This document shows positions 53,859 through 61,482 of a DNA stretch of 64,000 nt, one piece after another. Both the position numbers and the translations under genes were made by a program. This DNA is from Brevundimonas sp. UBA6550 (GTDB lineage Bacteria > Pseudomonadota > Alphaproteobacteria > Caulobacterales > Caulobacteraceae): NCBI RefSeq assembly GCF_002434505.1, contig NZ_DJKE01000003.1:62001-126000 (forward strand), read 5' to 3'. The notes under the pieces are model-generated. The model made no database searches. It saw nothing but the letters and a program-made list of their open reading frames with translations, and was not told where the DNA came from. Position 1 is the first letter of the stretch. Every line of letters starts with the position of its first letter.

Positions 53859-55016
53859 TCAGCTTTTGAAGCTGGCGACGGCGGCGATGATCTTGTCCTG
53901 CGTCGCGGCGTCCAGGTCCGAATGCATCGGCAGGCTGACGACCACGTCCTTCAAACGTTCGGTGACCGGCAGGCCGCCCGCGCCGCGCGGGTAATGTTCA
54001 TAGGCCGGCTGAAGGTGCAGCGGGATCGGATAATAGACCGCCGTCGGCACGCCCTGTTCCTTAAGGTGCGCGGCCAGGGCGTCGCGGTTCGGATGCTCGA
54101 TCGTATATTGCGCCCAGTTGGAGATGTTGCCGGCCGGCACGTCCGGGACCTTGGCGACGTGCGGGCGCAGGCCGTCGTTGTAGCGGGCGGCGGCGGCGTT
54201 TCGCCATTCGATCTCCTGACCGAAGACCTTCAGCTTTTCGATCAGGACGGCGGCCTGGATGGTGTCCAGACGGCTGTTCAGGCCGATCCGCATGTTCAGA
54301 TATTTAGGGTCGTGGTCGAAGGTGCGGTCCTTCAGGTCCACCGCGACGGCCTTGCCGTGCACGCGGATGGAATCCATCAGCTGGGCCAGTTCGTCGTCAT
54401 TGGTCAGCACGGCCCCGCCGTCGCCGTAGCAGCCCAGCGGCTTGGCCGGAAAGAAGCTGGTGGTGGTGACATCAGCCCATTTCAGGGGGTGGGCGCCGTC
54501 GATGGTGCAGCCGAAGCCCTGCGCCGAATCCGAGATCAGCTTCAGACCGTGCCTGTCGCAGACGGCCTTGATCGCCGGATAGTCGGCCGGCTGGCCGAAC
54601 AGATCGACGGCGATGACCACGCGAGGCTTCAGTCGACCCTCTGCCTTGATCCCCTCGATGGCGCGCTCCAGCGCGGTCGGGTCGATATTGTAGGTGTCGG
54701 CGTCCACATCGACGAATACCGGTTCGGCGTCGAACCAGGGCACGACCTCGGCGGTGGCGGCGAAGGTGAAGCTGGGCACGAAGACCGCATCGCCGCGCCC
54801 GACGCCCCAGGCCATCAGCGGCAGGGCCAGGGCGTCGGTGCCGTTGGCGCAGCCCAGGGCGTGTTTGGCCTGACCGAAGGCGGCCAGATCGGCCTCGAAC
54901 TGACGGACCTGCGGACCCATGACCCAGGCGCCGCCGACGACGGCCTCCTGAACGGCGGCCTCGATCTTGCCGGCGAGACGCAGGCGTTGGGCCTGAAGGT
55001 CGATGAAGGGGATCAT
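53859..55016 (-). CDS. DegT/DnrJ/EryC1/StrS aminotransferase, WbpE-like
   Basis: A 385-residue PLP-dependent sugar aminotransferase. It has ALGCANGTDALALPLMAWGVG, VIAVDLFGQPADYPAI, then the internal PLP Lys (about 192) in TTSFFPAKPLGCYGDGGA and the C-terminal RLDTIQAAVLIEKLKVF. WbpE-like enzymes convert UDP-3-keto-GlcNAcA to the 3-amino sugar, matching the adjacent dehydrogenase. Divergent from the AGE-type gene across 184 bases. Substrate by context only. Confidence 0.88.
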   Translation of the reverse strand: MIPFIDLQAQRLRLAGKIEAAVQEAVVGGAWVMGPQVRQFEADLAAFGQAKHALGCANGTDALALPLMAWGVGRGDAVFVPSFTFAATAEVVPWFDAEPVFVDVDADTYNIDPTALERAIEGIKAEGRLKPRVVIAVDLFGQPADYPAIKAVCDRHGLKLISDSAQGFGCTIDGAHPLKWADVTTTSFFPAKPLGCYGDGGAVLTNDDELAQLMDSIRVHGKAVAVDLKDRTFDHDPKYLNMRIGLNSRLDTIQAAVLIEKLKVFGQEIEWRNAAAARYNDGLRPHVAKVPDVPAGNISNWAQYTIEHPNRDALAAHLKEQGVPTAVYYPIPLHLQPAYEHYPRGAGGLPVTERLKDVVVSLPMHSDLDAATQDKIIAAVASFKS

Positions 55017-55200
55017 GGGGTCGCTCTCTCAATAACAGGATCGGGGCAGCGTGGGCGTGCGCCCTCGACCGGGCCGCCAGTGTCGCGCGTCCTAGCAAGA
55101 TCGGGCGCGAGGGCCAAATCGCGGCGCGTCACATCGCGTTGCCCTTTGCTACCGTCGCTTTCGCTTGGCGGCGGCCGGGCTCATGCTCTAAGCCAGCGCC

Positions 55201-56289
55201 ATGACCGCCCTCGCCGCCGCACAGACCAGGGTCTCGAACTGGCTGTTCGACCACGCCCTGCCATTGTGGGCCGAATGTGGCGTGGACGCCGGAGGGCGGT
55301 TTTTCGAACAGCTGGATTTCGACGGGCGCCCCGTCCTTGGCCAGCGTCGGCGCACCCGCGTCCAGGCGCGCCAAGTCTATGTGTTTTGCGAAGCCGCCGC
55401 CCTGGGCTGGGAGGCGGGGCGCGGCATGGCCCAGGCAGGGCTGGACTGCCTGATCGCCACGGGGCGACGCGACGACGGCCTGTGGGTCGGGGCTACGGAC
55501 GACGACGGCGCGGTGACGGATGCGGCGCCTGATCTCTATGATCTGGCCTTTGTGATCTTCGCGCTGGCCGCCGCCCATCGCGTGTTGGGCGACGCCCGTG
55601 CGCGGCCCCTGGCGTTTCAGACGTTGGCGGCGATCGATGCCCAGATGGCCGCCCCGCATGGCGGATGGCGCGAGGCCCTGCCCCCGCGGCTGCCGCGCCG
55701 CCAGAACCCGCACATGCATATGCTGGAGGCCATGCTGGCCTGGCAGGCGACGGCGCCCGATCCGGCGTTCGCGACGGCGGCGCGTGTTTCGCTGGATCTG
55801 TGTCGGCGTCATTTCACCGTCGATGGCGCGATCCGGGAATATTTCGGCGCCGACTGGCGGCTTGATCCGCAGAAAGGCCGGGTCATCGAGCCGGGCCATC
55901 TGGAGGAGTGGGCCTGGCTGCTGCGTCAGGCCGGGCCGCTGGCGACCGAAGCCGAAGCGACCGCCGAGGCGCTTCATCGCCGCGCCGTGACGCAAGGCCG
56001 TCGTGACGGCTTCCTGATCCGAGAGATCGACCCGTCTGGCGCGACCCTGGACGGCGGGCGGCGGCTGTGGGCGCAGACCGAGGCGGTGCGGACGGGGCTT
56101 AGCTTCAACGACGATGGCGTGGCGGACCTGATCCACCGCATTCTGGACACCCATCTGGCGACCGATGTCCCCGGACTGTGGATCGACAGCTACGAGGCGG
56201 ACGGCCGGTCCAACGACCGCGCGGCGCCGGCCTCCAGCCTCTATCACCTGATGACCGCCTTCTCCGAACTTCTGAGACTGAACGCATGA
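55201..56289 (+). CDS. AGE family epimerase/isomerase
   Basis: A 362-residue N-acylglucosamine 2-epimerase-fold protein ((alpha/alpha)6 barrel). Conserved His/Arg/Glu clusters are visible: RRTRVQARQVYVFCEAAALG, QNPHMHMLEAMLAW, IEPGHLEEWAWLL and RLWAQTEAVRTG. Members include mannose/glucose isomerases and mannose-6-phosphate isomerase-like enzymes; this one is not distinguishable. The start codon of the HAD phosphatase gene overlaps its stop, so the two are coupled in sugar metabolism. Confidence 0.85.
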   Translation: MTALAAAQTRVSNWLFDHALPLWAECGVDAGGRFFEQLDFDGRPVLGQRRRTRVQARQVYVFCEAAALGWEAGRGMAQAGLDCLIATGRRDDGLWVGATDDDGAVTDAAPDLYDLAFVIFALAAAHRVLGDARARPLAFQTLAAIDAQMAAPHGGWREALPPRLPRRQNPHMHMLEAMLAWQATAPDPAFATAARVSLDLCRRHFTVDGAIREYFGADWRLDPQKGRVIEPGHLEEWAWLLRQAGPLATEAEATAEALHRRAVTQGRRDGFLIREIDPSGATLDGGRRLWAQTEAVRTGLSFNDDGVADLIHRILDTHLATDVPGLWIDSYEADGRSNDRAAPASSLYHLMTAFSELLRLNA

Positions 56290-56795
56290 CCGGAACCCCC
56301 GCCGCCTTTCTGGATCGCGACGGCGTCCTGATCGAGGATTGTGGCTATCCCCACCGCCCCGAGGACCTGAAGCTGACCCCCGGCGTGGCGGACGCCGTGC
56401 GTCGGATGAACCAGGCGGGTTATCGCACCGTCATCGTCACCAACCAGTCGGGCGTGGCGCGGGGCCTGTTCGACGAAGACCGGATGCACGCCTTCAACGC
56501 CCTGCTGGTGCAGGCTCTGGCCGATCAGGGCGCCGTCATCGACGCCGTCTATGCCTGCCCCTTCCATGCCGACGCGGTCGAGGCGCGCTATCGCCATGCC
56601 GATCACCCGGACCGCAAGCCCAATCCCGGAATGCTGACGCGCGCCATAGCCGAGCATGGCCTGGACCCCGCCCGCAGCTTCATCATCGGCGACCAGCCGA
56701 CCGACATCGAGGCGGGACGCCGGGCGGGGGTGAAGGGTTTCCTGTTCGAGGGCGGCGATCTGGACGCCTTCGTGCGCGAGACGGTCGGCCTGTAA
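56286..56795 (+). CDS. HAD-IIIA phosphatase, GmhB-like
   Basis: A 169-residue HAD-superfamily sugar phosphatase. Motif I FLDRDGVLIEDCGY, motif II TNQSGVARG and motif III DQPTDIEAGRRAG-type KPNPG..IGDQPTDIEAG resemble D-glycero-D-manno-heptose-1,7-bisphosphate 7-phosphatase. The zinc loop of classical GmhB is only partly kept: CPFH is present but the following Cys pair is absent. It may act on a different sugar phosphate. Coupled to the AGE-type gene. Confidence 0.85.
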   Translation: MTGTPAAFLDRDGVLIEDCGYPHRPEDLKLTPGVADAVRRMNQAGYRTVIVTNQSGVARGLFDEDRMHAFNALLVQALADQGAVIDAVYACPFHADAVEARYRHADHPDRKPNPGMLTRAIAEHGLDPARSFIIGDQPTDIEAGRRAGVKGFLFEGGDLDAFVRETVGL

Positions 56796-56854
56796 GGCGT
56801 CGCATTTCCTCGGCCGGTGAATTACTGTGGCGAAAACGTCCGAGGAGATCGCCA

Positions 56855-57751
56855 ATGCCCGGTTCGCAGTCGCCTGATTCCAAGCCGTTCGTAGAGCGGC
56901 GCTGGACCTCGCCGGACGGGCTTCATCTGTTCGCCCGCGACTATGCGGCCGGTCCCGGCGTGGCGCGAACGCCCATCATCGCCATCCATGGCCTGACGCG
57001 AAACAGCGCGGACTTCGAGGCCATCGCGCCGCTGATGGCGCAAAGCGGCCGGCGGGTGCTGGCCGTGGACGTGCGGGGGCGCGGCCTGTCGGATCGGGCG
57101 CCCGATCCGATGACCTATACGCCCGACGTCTATGCGCGCGACGTCCTGGCCCTGATGGATCAGGCGGGCGTTGCGCGGACGGTGTTCGTCGGAACCTCCA
57201 TGGGCGGGTTGATCACCATGGCGCTGACGGCGATGCGGCCCAAGGCGGTGGTCGGGGCGGTCCTGAACGACATCGGGCCGGAGGTGGCGCCGGAGGGCCT
57301 GGCGCGCATCGCCGCCTACAGCGGCCAGTCCGTTCAGATCGACACCTGGGCCGACGCTGCGGACTACGCCCGGCGGATCAATGGCGTGGCGTTTCCCCAT
57401 TATGGCGAGGCGGACTGGGCCGCGTTCGCGCGGCGCGTCTTCCGTCAGGGGCCTGACGGTCGGATCGGGCTGGACTACGACCCCGACATCGCCGTGCCGA
57501 TCCGTGCGGCGGGGGCCAAGGCCCTGGTTCCCGATCTGTGGCCGATGTTCCGGCGTCTGGCGCGCAAACGCCCGACCCTGCTGGTGCGCGGCGCGACCTC
57601 CGACTTGCTCAGCGCCGACATCGCCGCGCGGATGAGAAAGGCGGCGCCCGCCATGGCCTATGTCGAGGCGCCGGGCGTCGGCCACGCCCCCATGCTGGAC
57701 GAGCCGGAGGCGCGGGCCGCGATCTTCGCTTTCCTGGCCGAGGTCGATTAG
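56855..57751 (+). CDS. Alpha/beta hydrolase
   Basis: A 298-residue cytoplasmic alpha/beta hydrolase. IIAIHGLTRNSADFEAIAPLM carries the oxyanion His-Gly, the nucleophile is Ser in VGTSMGGLITMAL, and the catalytic His is in GVGHAPMLDE at the C-terminus. A well-placed GGAG lies before the ATG at 56855. It ends convergently, overlapping the ABC ATPase gene by four bases. Substrate unknown. Confidence 0.88.
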   Translation: MPGSQSPDSKPFVERRWTSPDGLHLFARDYAAGPGVARTPIIAIHGLTRNSADFEAIAPLMAQSGRRVLAVDVRGRGLSDRAPDPMTYTPDVYARDVLALMDQAGVARTVFVGTSMGGLITMALTAMRPKAVVGAVLNDIGPEVAPEGLARIAAYSGQSVQIDTWADAADYARRINGVAFPHYGEADWAAFARRVFRQGPDGRIGLDYDPDIAVPIRAAGAKALVPDLWPMFRRLARKRPTLLVRGATSDLLSADIAARMRKAAPAMAYVEAPGVGHAPMLDEPEARAAIFAFLAEVD

Positions 57752-58722
57752 TCCTTGGTCGGATCGACCCGCGACGCATCCCCATAGGTCAGGGCCAGGA
57801 AGACGTCTTCGAGATCAGGATCTTCGGTCGTGATGTCGGCGATGGTGACGCCGGCGGCGCGGACGGCGTTGATGACCTGCTCCACCGACGACTGACCCTT
57901 CTTGTAGGCGACGGCGAAGGCGCCGCCCGGTCGGGGCGTGACCTCGAAGCCCGCCAGCACCGGCGGCGTCGCCTGGGGCGTCTCGGGCGTCACCACGACA
58001 TTGCGGCTGTCCAGGCGGCGCAGCAGTTGCGGCGTGGGCTCGCAGGCCACCACCTCGCCCCGGTTGACGATGGCGATGGTGTCGCAAAGCTCCTGCGCCT
58101 CTTCGAGGTAGTGGGTGGTCAGGACGATGGTGACCCCTTCCTCGTTGATCCGCCGCACATAGGCCCACAGCTGGCGACGCAGTTCGACGTCCACGCCCGC
58201 CGTCGGCTCGTCCAAGATCAGGATGGGCGGATTATGCACCAGCGCCTTGGCCACCATCAGCCGCCGCTTCATGCCGCCGGACAGGGCGCGGACATAGGCG
58301 TTGGCCTTGTCCGACAGGCCCAGCGCCGCCAGAAGTTCGTCGGAGCGGCGCTCGTTTTTCGGCACGCCGTAGAAGCCGGCCTGCACCTCCAGCGATTCGC
58401 GGGGCGTGAAGAAGACGTCGGCGACGATCTCCTGCGGTACGACGCCCAGGGCCGCTGCGGCGTCGCGCGGCTCCTTGTCGATGTCGCGGCCCCAGATCTT
58501 CACCGCGCCTTCGGACTTCTTCACCACCCCGGCCAGGATGTTGATCAGGGTCGATTTGCCCGCGCCGTTGGGTCCCAGCAGGCCGAAGACCGATCCGCGC
58601 GGAATGATCAGATCGACGCCGCGCAGGGCCGTCTTGGGCGGCGCCTTCTTGGACCCGGCATAGGTCTTCTTCAGCCCGCGCACCTCGATGGCGTTGTCGG
58701 GCAGGGCATAGGTCTCGGGCAT
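57748..58722 (-). CDS. ABC transporter ATP-binding protein (ABC-2 type exporter class)
   Basis: A 324-residue ATPase. Walker A GLLGPNGAGKST, Q-loop VPQEIVAD, signature LSGGMKRRL, Walker B ILILDEPTAGVD and H-loop TTHYLEEA are all intact. The DrrA-like C-terminal extension (about 220-324) is typical of exporters coupled to an ABC-2 permease. No permease gene is adjacent in the window. The ATG at 58722 is chosen; the longer frame to 58821 lacks conserved sequence. Confidence 0.9.
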   Translation of the reverse strand: MPETYALPDNAIEVRGLKKTYAGSKKAPPKTALRGVDLIIPRGSVFGLLGPNGAGKSTLINILAGVVKKSEGAVKIWGRDIDKEPRDAAAALGVVPQEIVADVFFTPRESLEVQAGFYGVPKNERRSDELLAALGLSDKANAYVRALSGGMKRRLMVAKALVHNPPILILDEPTAGVDVELRRQLWAYVRRINEEGVTIVLTTHYLEEAQELCDTIAIVNRGEVVACEPTPQLLRRLDSRNVVVTPETPQATPPVLAGFEVTPRPGGAFAVAYKKGQSSVEQVINAVRAAGVTIADITTEDPDLEDVFLALTYGDASRVDPTKD

Positions 58723-58828
58723 GGTCGGCTGTTCACTCGGGCGGGACGGCGAGCGGCATAGGTAGGGGGCGCGGCCGCATTCGCCAACCTGTCTGTCGGA
58801 ACTGGCGCGACAAGCGTGCATGACCTTG

Positions 58829-58886
58829 TGTCAATGATGCTTGACGTGTTCATCCTTTATGTCTAGTTTCCTTGTCACAAAGACAA
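58829..58886 (+). promoter_or_regulatory. Promoter with nested inverted repeats before the small membrane gene
   Basis: TTGACG (58841-58846) and TAGTTT (58864-58869) have 17-base spacing, a fair sigma-70-type pair. TGTCAA-N6-TTGACG (58829-58846) and TTGTC-N5-GACAA (58872-58886) are inverted repeats around this promoter, sharing the GTCAA/TTGAC core. Two operator-like dyads flanking a promoter suggest repressor control; no candidate regulator gene is adjacent. Confidence 0.45.
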
Positions 58887-58907
58887 TCGAGCTTGATGGA
58901 GATGACC

Positions 58908-59204
58908 ATGACTGTTCCCGCAATCCAGACCCCGCCCAAGTCGCCCCGCACGCGCCTGATCGGCTTTGTGGCCATGGGCGTCTGCGCCGTCGGCTATGTC
59001 GGCGGCGGACTGGCGCTGTTGGCTGGCAAGATCGATCAGATCGACATGACCCATGCGGCCATCGCCGGCGCCGCCTTGCTGCTGATCGGCGAGATCGGTC
59101 TGTGGGTCGGCGCCGCCTGCCTGGGTCTGACGCTGTTCAAGAAGCGCAAGGCGATGCTGAACCGCCTTCTGGGCCGTCGCGCGGCGGCGGCGTCCGAGGT
59201 TTGA
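58908..59204 (+). CDS. Small two-pass membrane protein (transporter suffix-like)
   Basis: A 98-residue protein with two hydrophobic segments (about GFVAMGVCAVGYVGGGLALL and AALLLIGEIGLWVGAACLGL) and a basic C-terminus KKRKAMLNRLLGRR. It resembles small transporter-suffix-domain proteins, but I would not rely on that. The ATG at 58908 has GGAG six bases upstream; ATGs at 58896 and 58902 are alternatives. Preceded by the promoter with nested repeats. Confidence 0.7.
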   Translation: MTVPAIQTPPKSPRTRLIGFVAMGVCAVGYVGGGLALLAGKIDQIDMTHAAIAGAALLLIGEIGLWVGAACLGLTLFKKRKAMLNRLLGRRAAAASEV

Positions 59205-59259
59205 CCTTGGAGGCAGGTCCGCCTAGGAAGCGCGCAAGCCTGCCACATCGGACCGCATC

Positions 59260-59499
59260 ATGCCCCCCCGCCATTCCGACGCCATCATCCCGCCGCCCGA
59301 AGAGATCGTCGTCTCCACCAAGCGCGTGGCCTGCGACGGCGGCGGCGGCGCCCTGGGCCACCCGCTGGTCTATATGGACATGGGCGAGGACGACTTCATC
59401 GAATGCGGCTATTGCGACCGCCGCTTCGTCCTGTCTGCCCATCCGCATGACGAGAACGAGTATCTGAGCCCGGCGGCCCGCGCGGCCGAGGCGCACTAA
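59260..59499 (+). CDS. CHCC-type zinc-finger protein (NDUFS6-like)
   Basis: A 79-residue protein with VACDGGGGALGHPLVYMDMG followed by CGYCDRRF, the C-H-C-C zinc motif of the zf-CHCC family. The bacterial members and mitochondrial complex I subunit NDUFS6 share this domain. Soluble, with a short Pro/His-rich tip. Role likely linked to respiratory complex I assembly or stability (from the family). Confidence 0.88.
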   Translation: MPPRHSDAIIPPPEEIVVSTKRVACDGGGGALGHPLVYMDMGEDDFIECGYCDRRFVLSAHPHDENEYLSPAARAAEAH

Positions 59500-59585
59500 G
59501 AGGTCGTAACCTCAGTTCAGTCGGATGTCGGGCGGTCCGGGTCTATAGGACTGTGGGACAGCCCGTTCGGATGGAGAGCCGCCCC

Positions 59586-60026
59586 TTGCGTTATCTGCAC
59601 ACCATGGTCCGGGTGAAGGACGTCGACGCCTCGCTGCGTTTCTACTGCGACCTGTTGGGTCTGCAGGAGGTGCGCCGCACCGAGAATGAGGCGGGCCGGT
59701 TCACCCTGATCTTCCTCGCCGCGCCCAAGAACCTGGCGCAGTCGGCGGCGGAGCGCTGTCCCGAGGTCGAACTGACCTTCAACTGGGACGCCGAAGACTA
59801 TGAGGGCGGCCGCAACTTCGGTCATCTGGCCTACAAGGTCGATGACATCTACGCCGCCTGCCAGACGCTGATGGACGGCGGGGTGACGATCAACCGGCCG
59901 CCACGCGACGGCAACATGGCCTTCGTCCGTTCGCCCGACGGCATCTCCATCGAACTGCTTCAGGAAGGCGAACCGCTGGCGCCGGCCGAGCCCTGGGCTT
60001 CGATGCCCAACACCGGGGTCTGGTGA
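59586..60026 (+). CDS. gloA: Lactoylglutathione lyase (glyoxalase I)
   Basis: Converts the hemithioacetal of methylglyoxal and glutathione to S-lactoylglutathione. 146 residues starting RYLHTMVRVKDVDASLRFY with the FYCDLLGLQEVRR strand-helix pattern. Metal ligands: His in YLHTM, Glu in CPEVELTFNWD, His in NFGHLAYKVDD and Glu in GISIELLQ. The TTG at 59586 matches the usual family start and has GGAGAG upstream at 59573; ATG 59571 is an alternative. Confidence 0.92.
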   Translation: MRYLHTMVRVKDVDASLRFYCDLLGLQEVRRTENEAGRFTLIFLAAPKNLAQSAAERCPEVELTFNWDAEDYEGGRNFGHLAYKVDDIYAACQTLMDGGVTINRPPRDGNMAFVRSPDGISIELLQEGEPLAPAEPWASMPNTGVW

Positions 60027-60643
60027 TGCGGTTGCGGCCGGTCGCGGCCCTGTCGGCTGCGGCGCTGGCCCTATCGGCCTGCGCCTCGACCACCGAGAGC
60101 AACACGGGGCGCACCGCGACCGAGCAGCTGCTGCTGGCGCGAGCGTCCGACCGGGCCATCGAGGGGCTGGTGCTGCCGCTGCCGCTGGGGGCGTCGGTGT
60201 TCGTGGACGACGCCTATTTCCAGGGCGAGGGCACGCGATATGCGGTCAGCGCCATTCGCGGCGCCATCTCCGACGCCGGTTTCAGCCTGGCCCGCACCAA
60301 GGACGACGCCAACGCCGTGTTCGAAATCCGCGCCGGCACCCTGTCGCTGGAGCAGATGCGGCGCGTCTTCGGCATTCCCGAAATGCGTATTCCGATCAAC
60401 GAGACCTTCAACGTCGTCTCCCTGCCGGAGCTGTCGGTCTACAGCCATCGCGACCGGGTGGGCGTCGCCGAGTTTTCGGGCTTCCTCTACGAGGCCAAGA
60501 CCGGCGCGCCGCTGGGCGCCGTGGTGCCGATGATCGGCACCTATCGCATCCGCAGCCACAAGGCCTTCATGGTCGTGTCCTGGGGCCAGCAGCAGGCCCA
60601 GCCCGGCCAGCGCGATCCGGGGTCGAGCTGGACCGAGTTCTGA
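60026..60643 (+). CDS. Lipoprotein resembling DUF6655
   Basis: A 205-residue predicted lipoprotein: lipobox ALALSACAS with Cys about 19. The mature part has RTATEQLLLARASDRAIEGL, DDAYFQGEGTRYAVSAIRGA and a C-terminal MVVSWGQQQ. The ATEQLLL start suggests the DUF6655 family, which has no known function. The ATG overlaps the gloA stop by one base. Its membrane side is uncertain. Confidence 0.65.
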   Translation: MRLRPVAALSAAALALSACASTTESNTGRTATEQLLLARASDRAIEGLVLPLPLGASVFVDDAYFQGEGTRYAVSAIRGAISDAGFSLARTKDDANAVFEIRAGTLSLEQMRRVFGIPEMRIPINETFNVVSLPELSVYSHRDRVGVAEFSGFLYEAKTGAPLGAVVPMIGTYRIRSHKAFMVVSWGQQQAQPGQRDPGSSWTEF

Positions 60644-60680
60644 TCGTCCCTGACGTCCGCCCCCGCCGAGGAAGCCGCCC

Positions 60681-61427
60681 ATGACCGTCGAACCCACGAT
60701 CGCGATCATCCTGGTGTCGGTGTTCGCGCCGATCGTCATCGTCGCGGGCGTCGGCCTTCTGATCTGGCGAAAGCTGGGGCCGGTGAAGCTGAACGATCCG
60801 GTGCGGGGCGAATTGCTGGTCGTCGCCGTCAGCCAGCCGCCGGAAGCCGGCGTGGCGTCTTCGAACTATGACCTGGACGGGGTGCTTTCGGGGGCGGGGG
60901 TCGACGCCATGGCGGTTCATGGAGTCGGTTTCGCCCGGGCGTCCAAATGGCCGTCGCCGGGCCAGACCCTGCCTGTCGTCTTCGAACGTGCAGACCCCGC
61001 CCGGTTCAACATCCTGTGGCGCGAGATCGAGACCGGCGCGACGGCGGGACGCAAGGCCGCGTCGATGATGGCGGACCGCATGGCCGGCCGCAGTCGAAAC
61101 ACCATCGACGTGACCGGCGCGACCGATCGGGGCGCGGGCCGCGCCGAAGGTCTGCGGCGCGAGGGACGTCGGGGCCAGGCCACGGTGTCGGCGGTGGACG
61201 CCCGGTCGAACGCCGACGGCTCCAGCTTCGCCGCCCTGGGTCTGCGTGTCACGCCCGACGACGGCCAGCCGACCTATGACGCCGGGCTGACCATCGAATT
61301 CCGACCCGAATCCTTCGCCCGCAGAGACTTCTTCTGCCGGATCGGCGCGACCTTTCCCGTGCTGATAGACCCGCAGGAGAAGCTGACAGTCATGCCCGAT
61401 CTCGAGCATCTGCCCGAAGGTTTGTAG
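60681..61427 (+). CDS. Membrane-anchored hypothetical protein
   Basis: A 248-residue protein with one N-terminal membrane helix (IAIILVSVFAPIVIVAGVGLLIW) followed by a soluble part rich in Arg/Gly/Asp (for example GATAGRKAASMMADRMAGRS). No domain is recognised. The C-terminal end RIGATFPVLIDPQEKLTVM looks like a beta-rich closing. It lies alone between the DUF6655-like gene and polA. Confidence 0.65.
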   Translation: MTVEPTIAIILVSVFAPIVIVAGVGLLIWRKLGPVKLNDPVRGELLVVAVSQPPEAGVASSNYDLDGVLSGAGVDAMAVHGVGFARASKWPSPGQTLPVVFERADPARFNILWREIETGATAGRKAASMMADRMAGRSRNTIDVTGATDRGAGRAEGLRREGRRGQATVSAVDARSNADGSSFAALGLRVTPDDGQPTYDAGLTIEFRPESFARRDFFCRIGATFPVLIDPQEKLTVMPDLEHLPEGL

Positions 61428-61482
61428 CGGCCCGCTGCGATCCAGACATGACGGCGGCGAGGGCGCATCCTATGTTCGCCCC

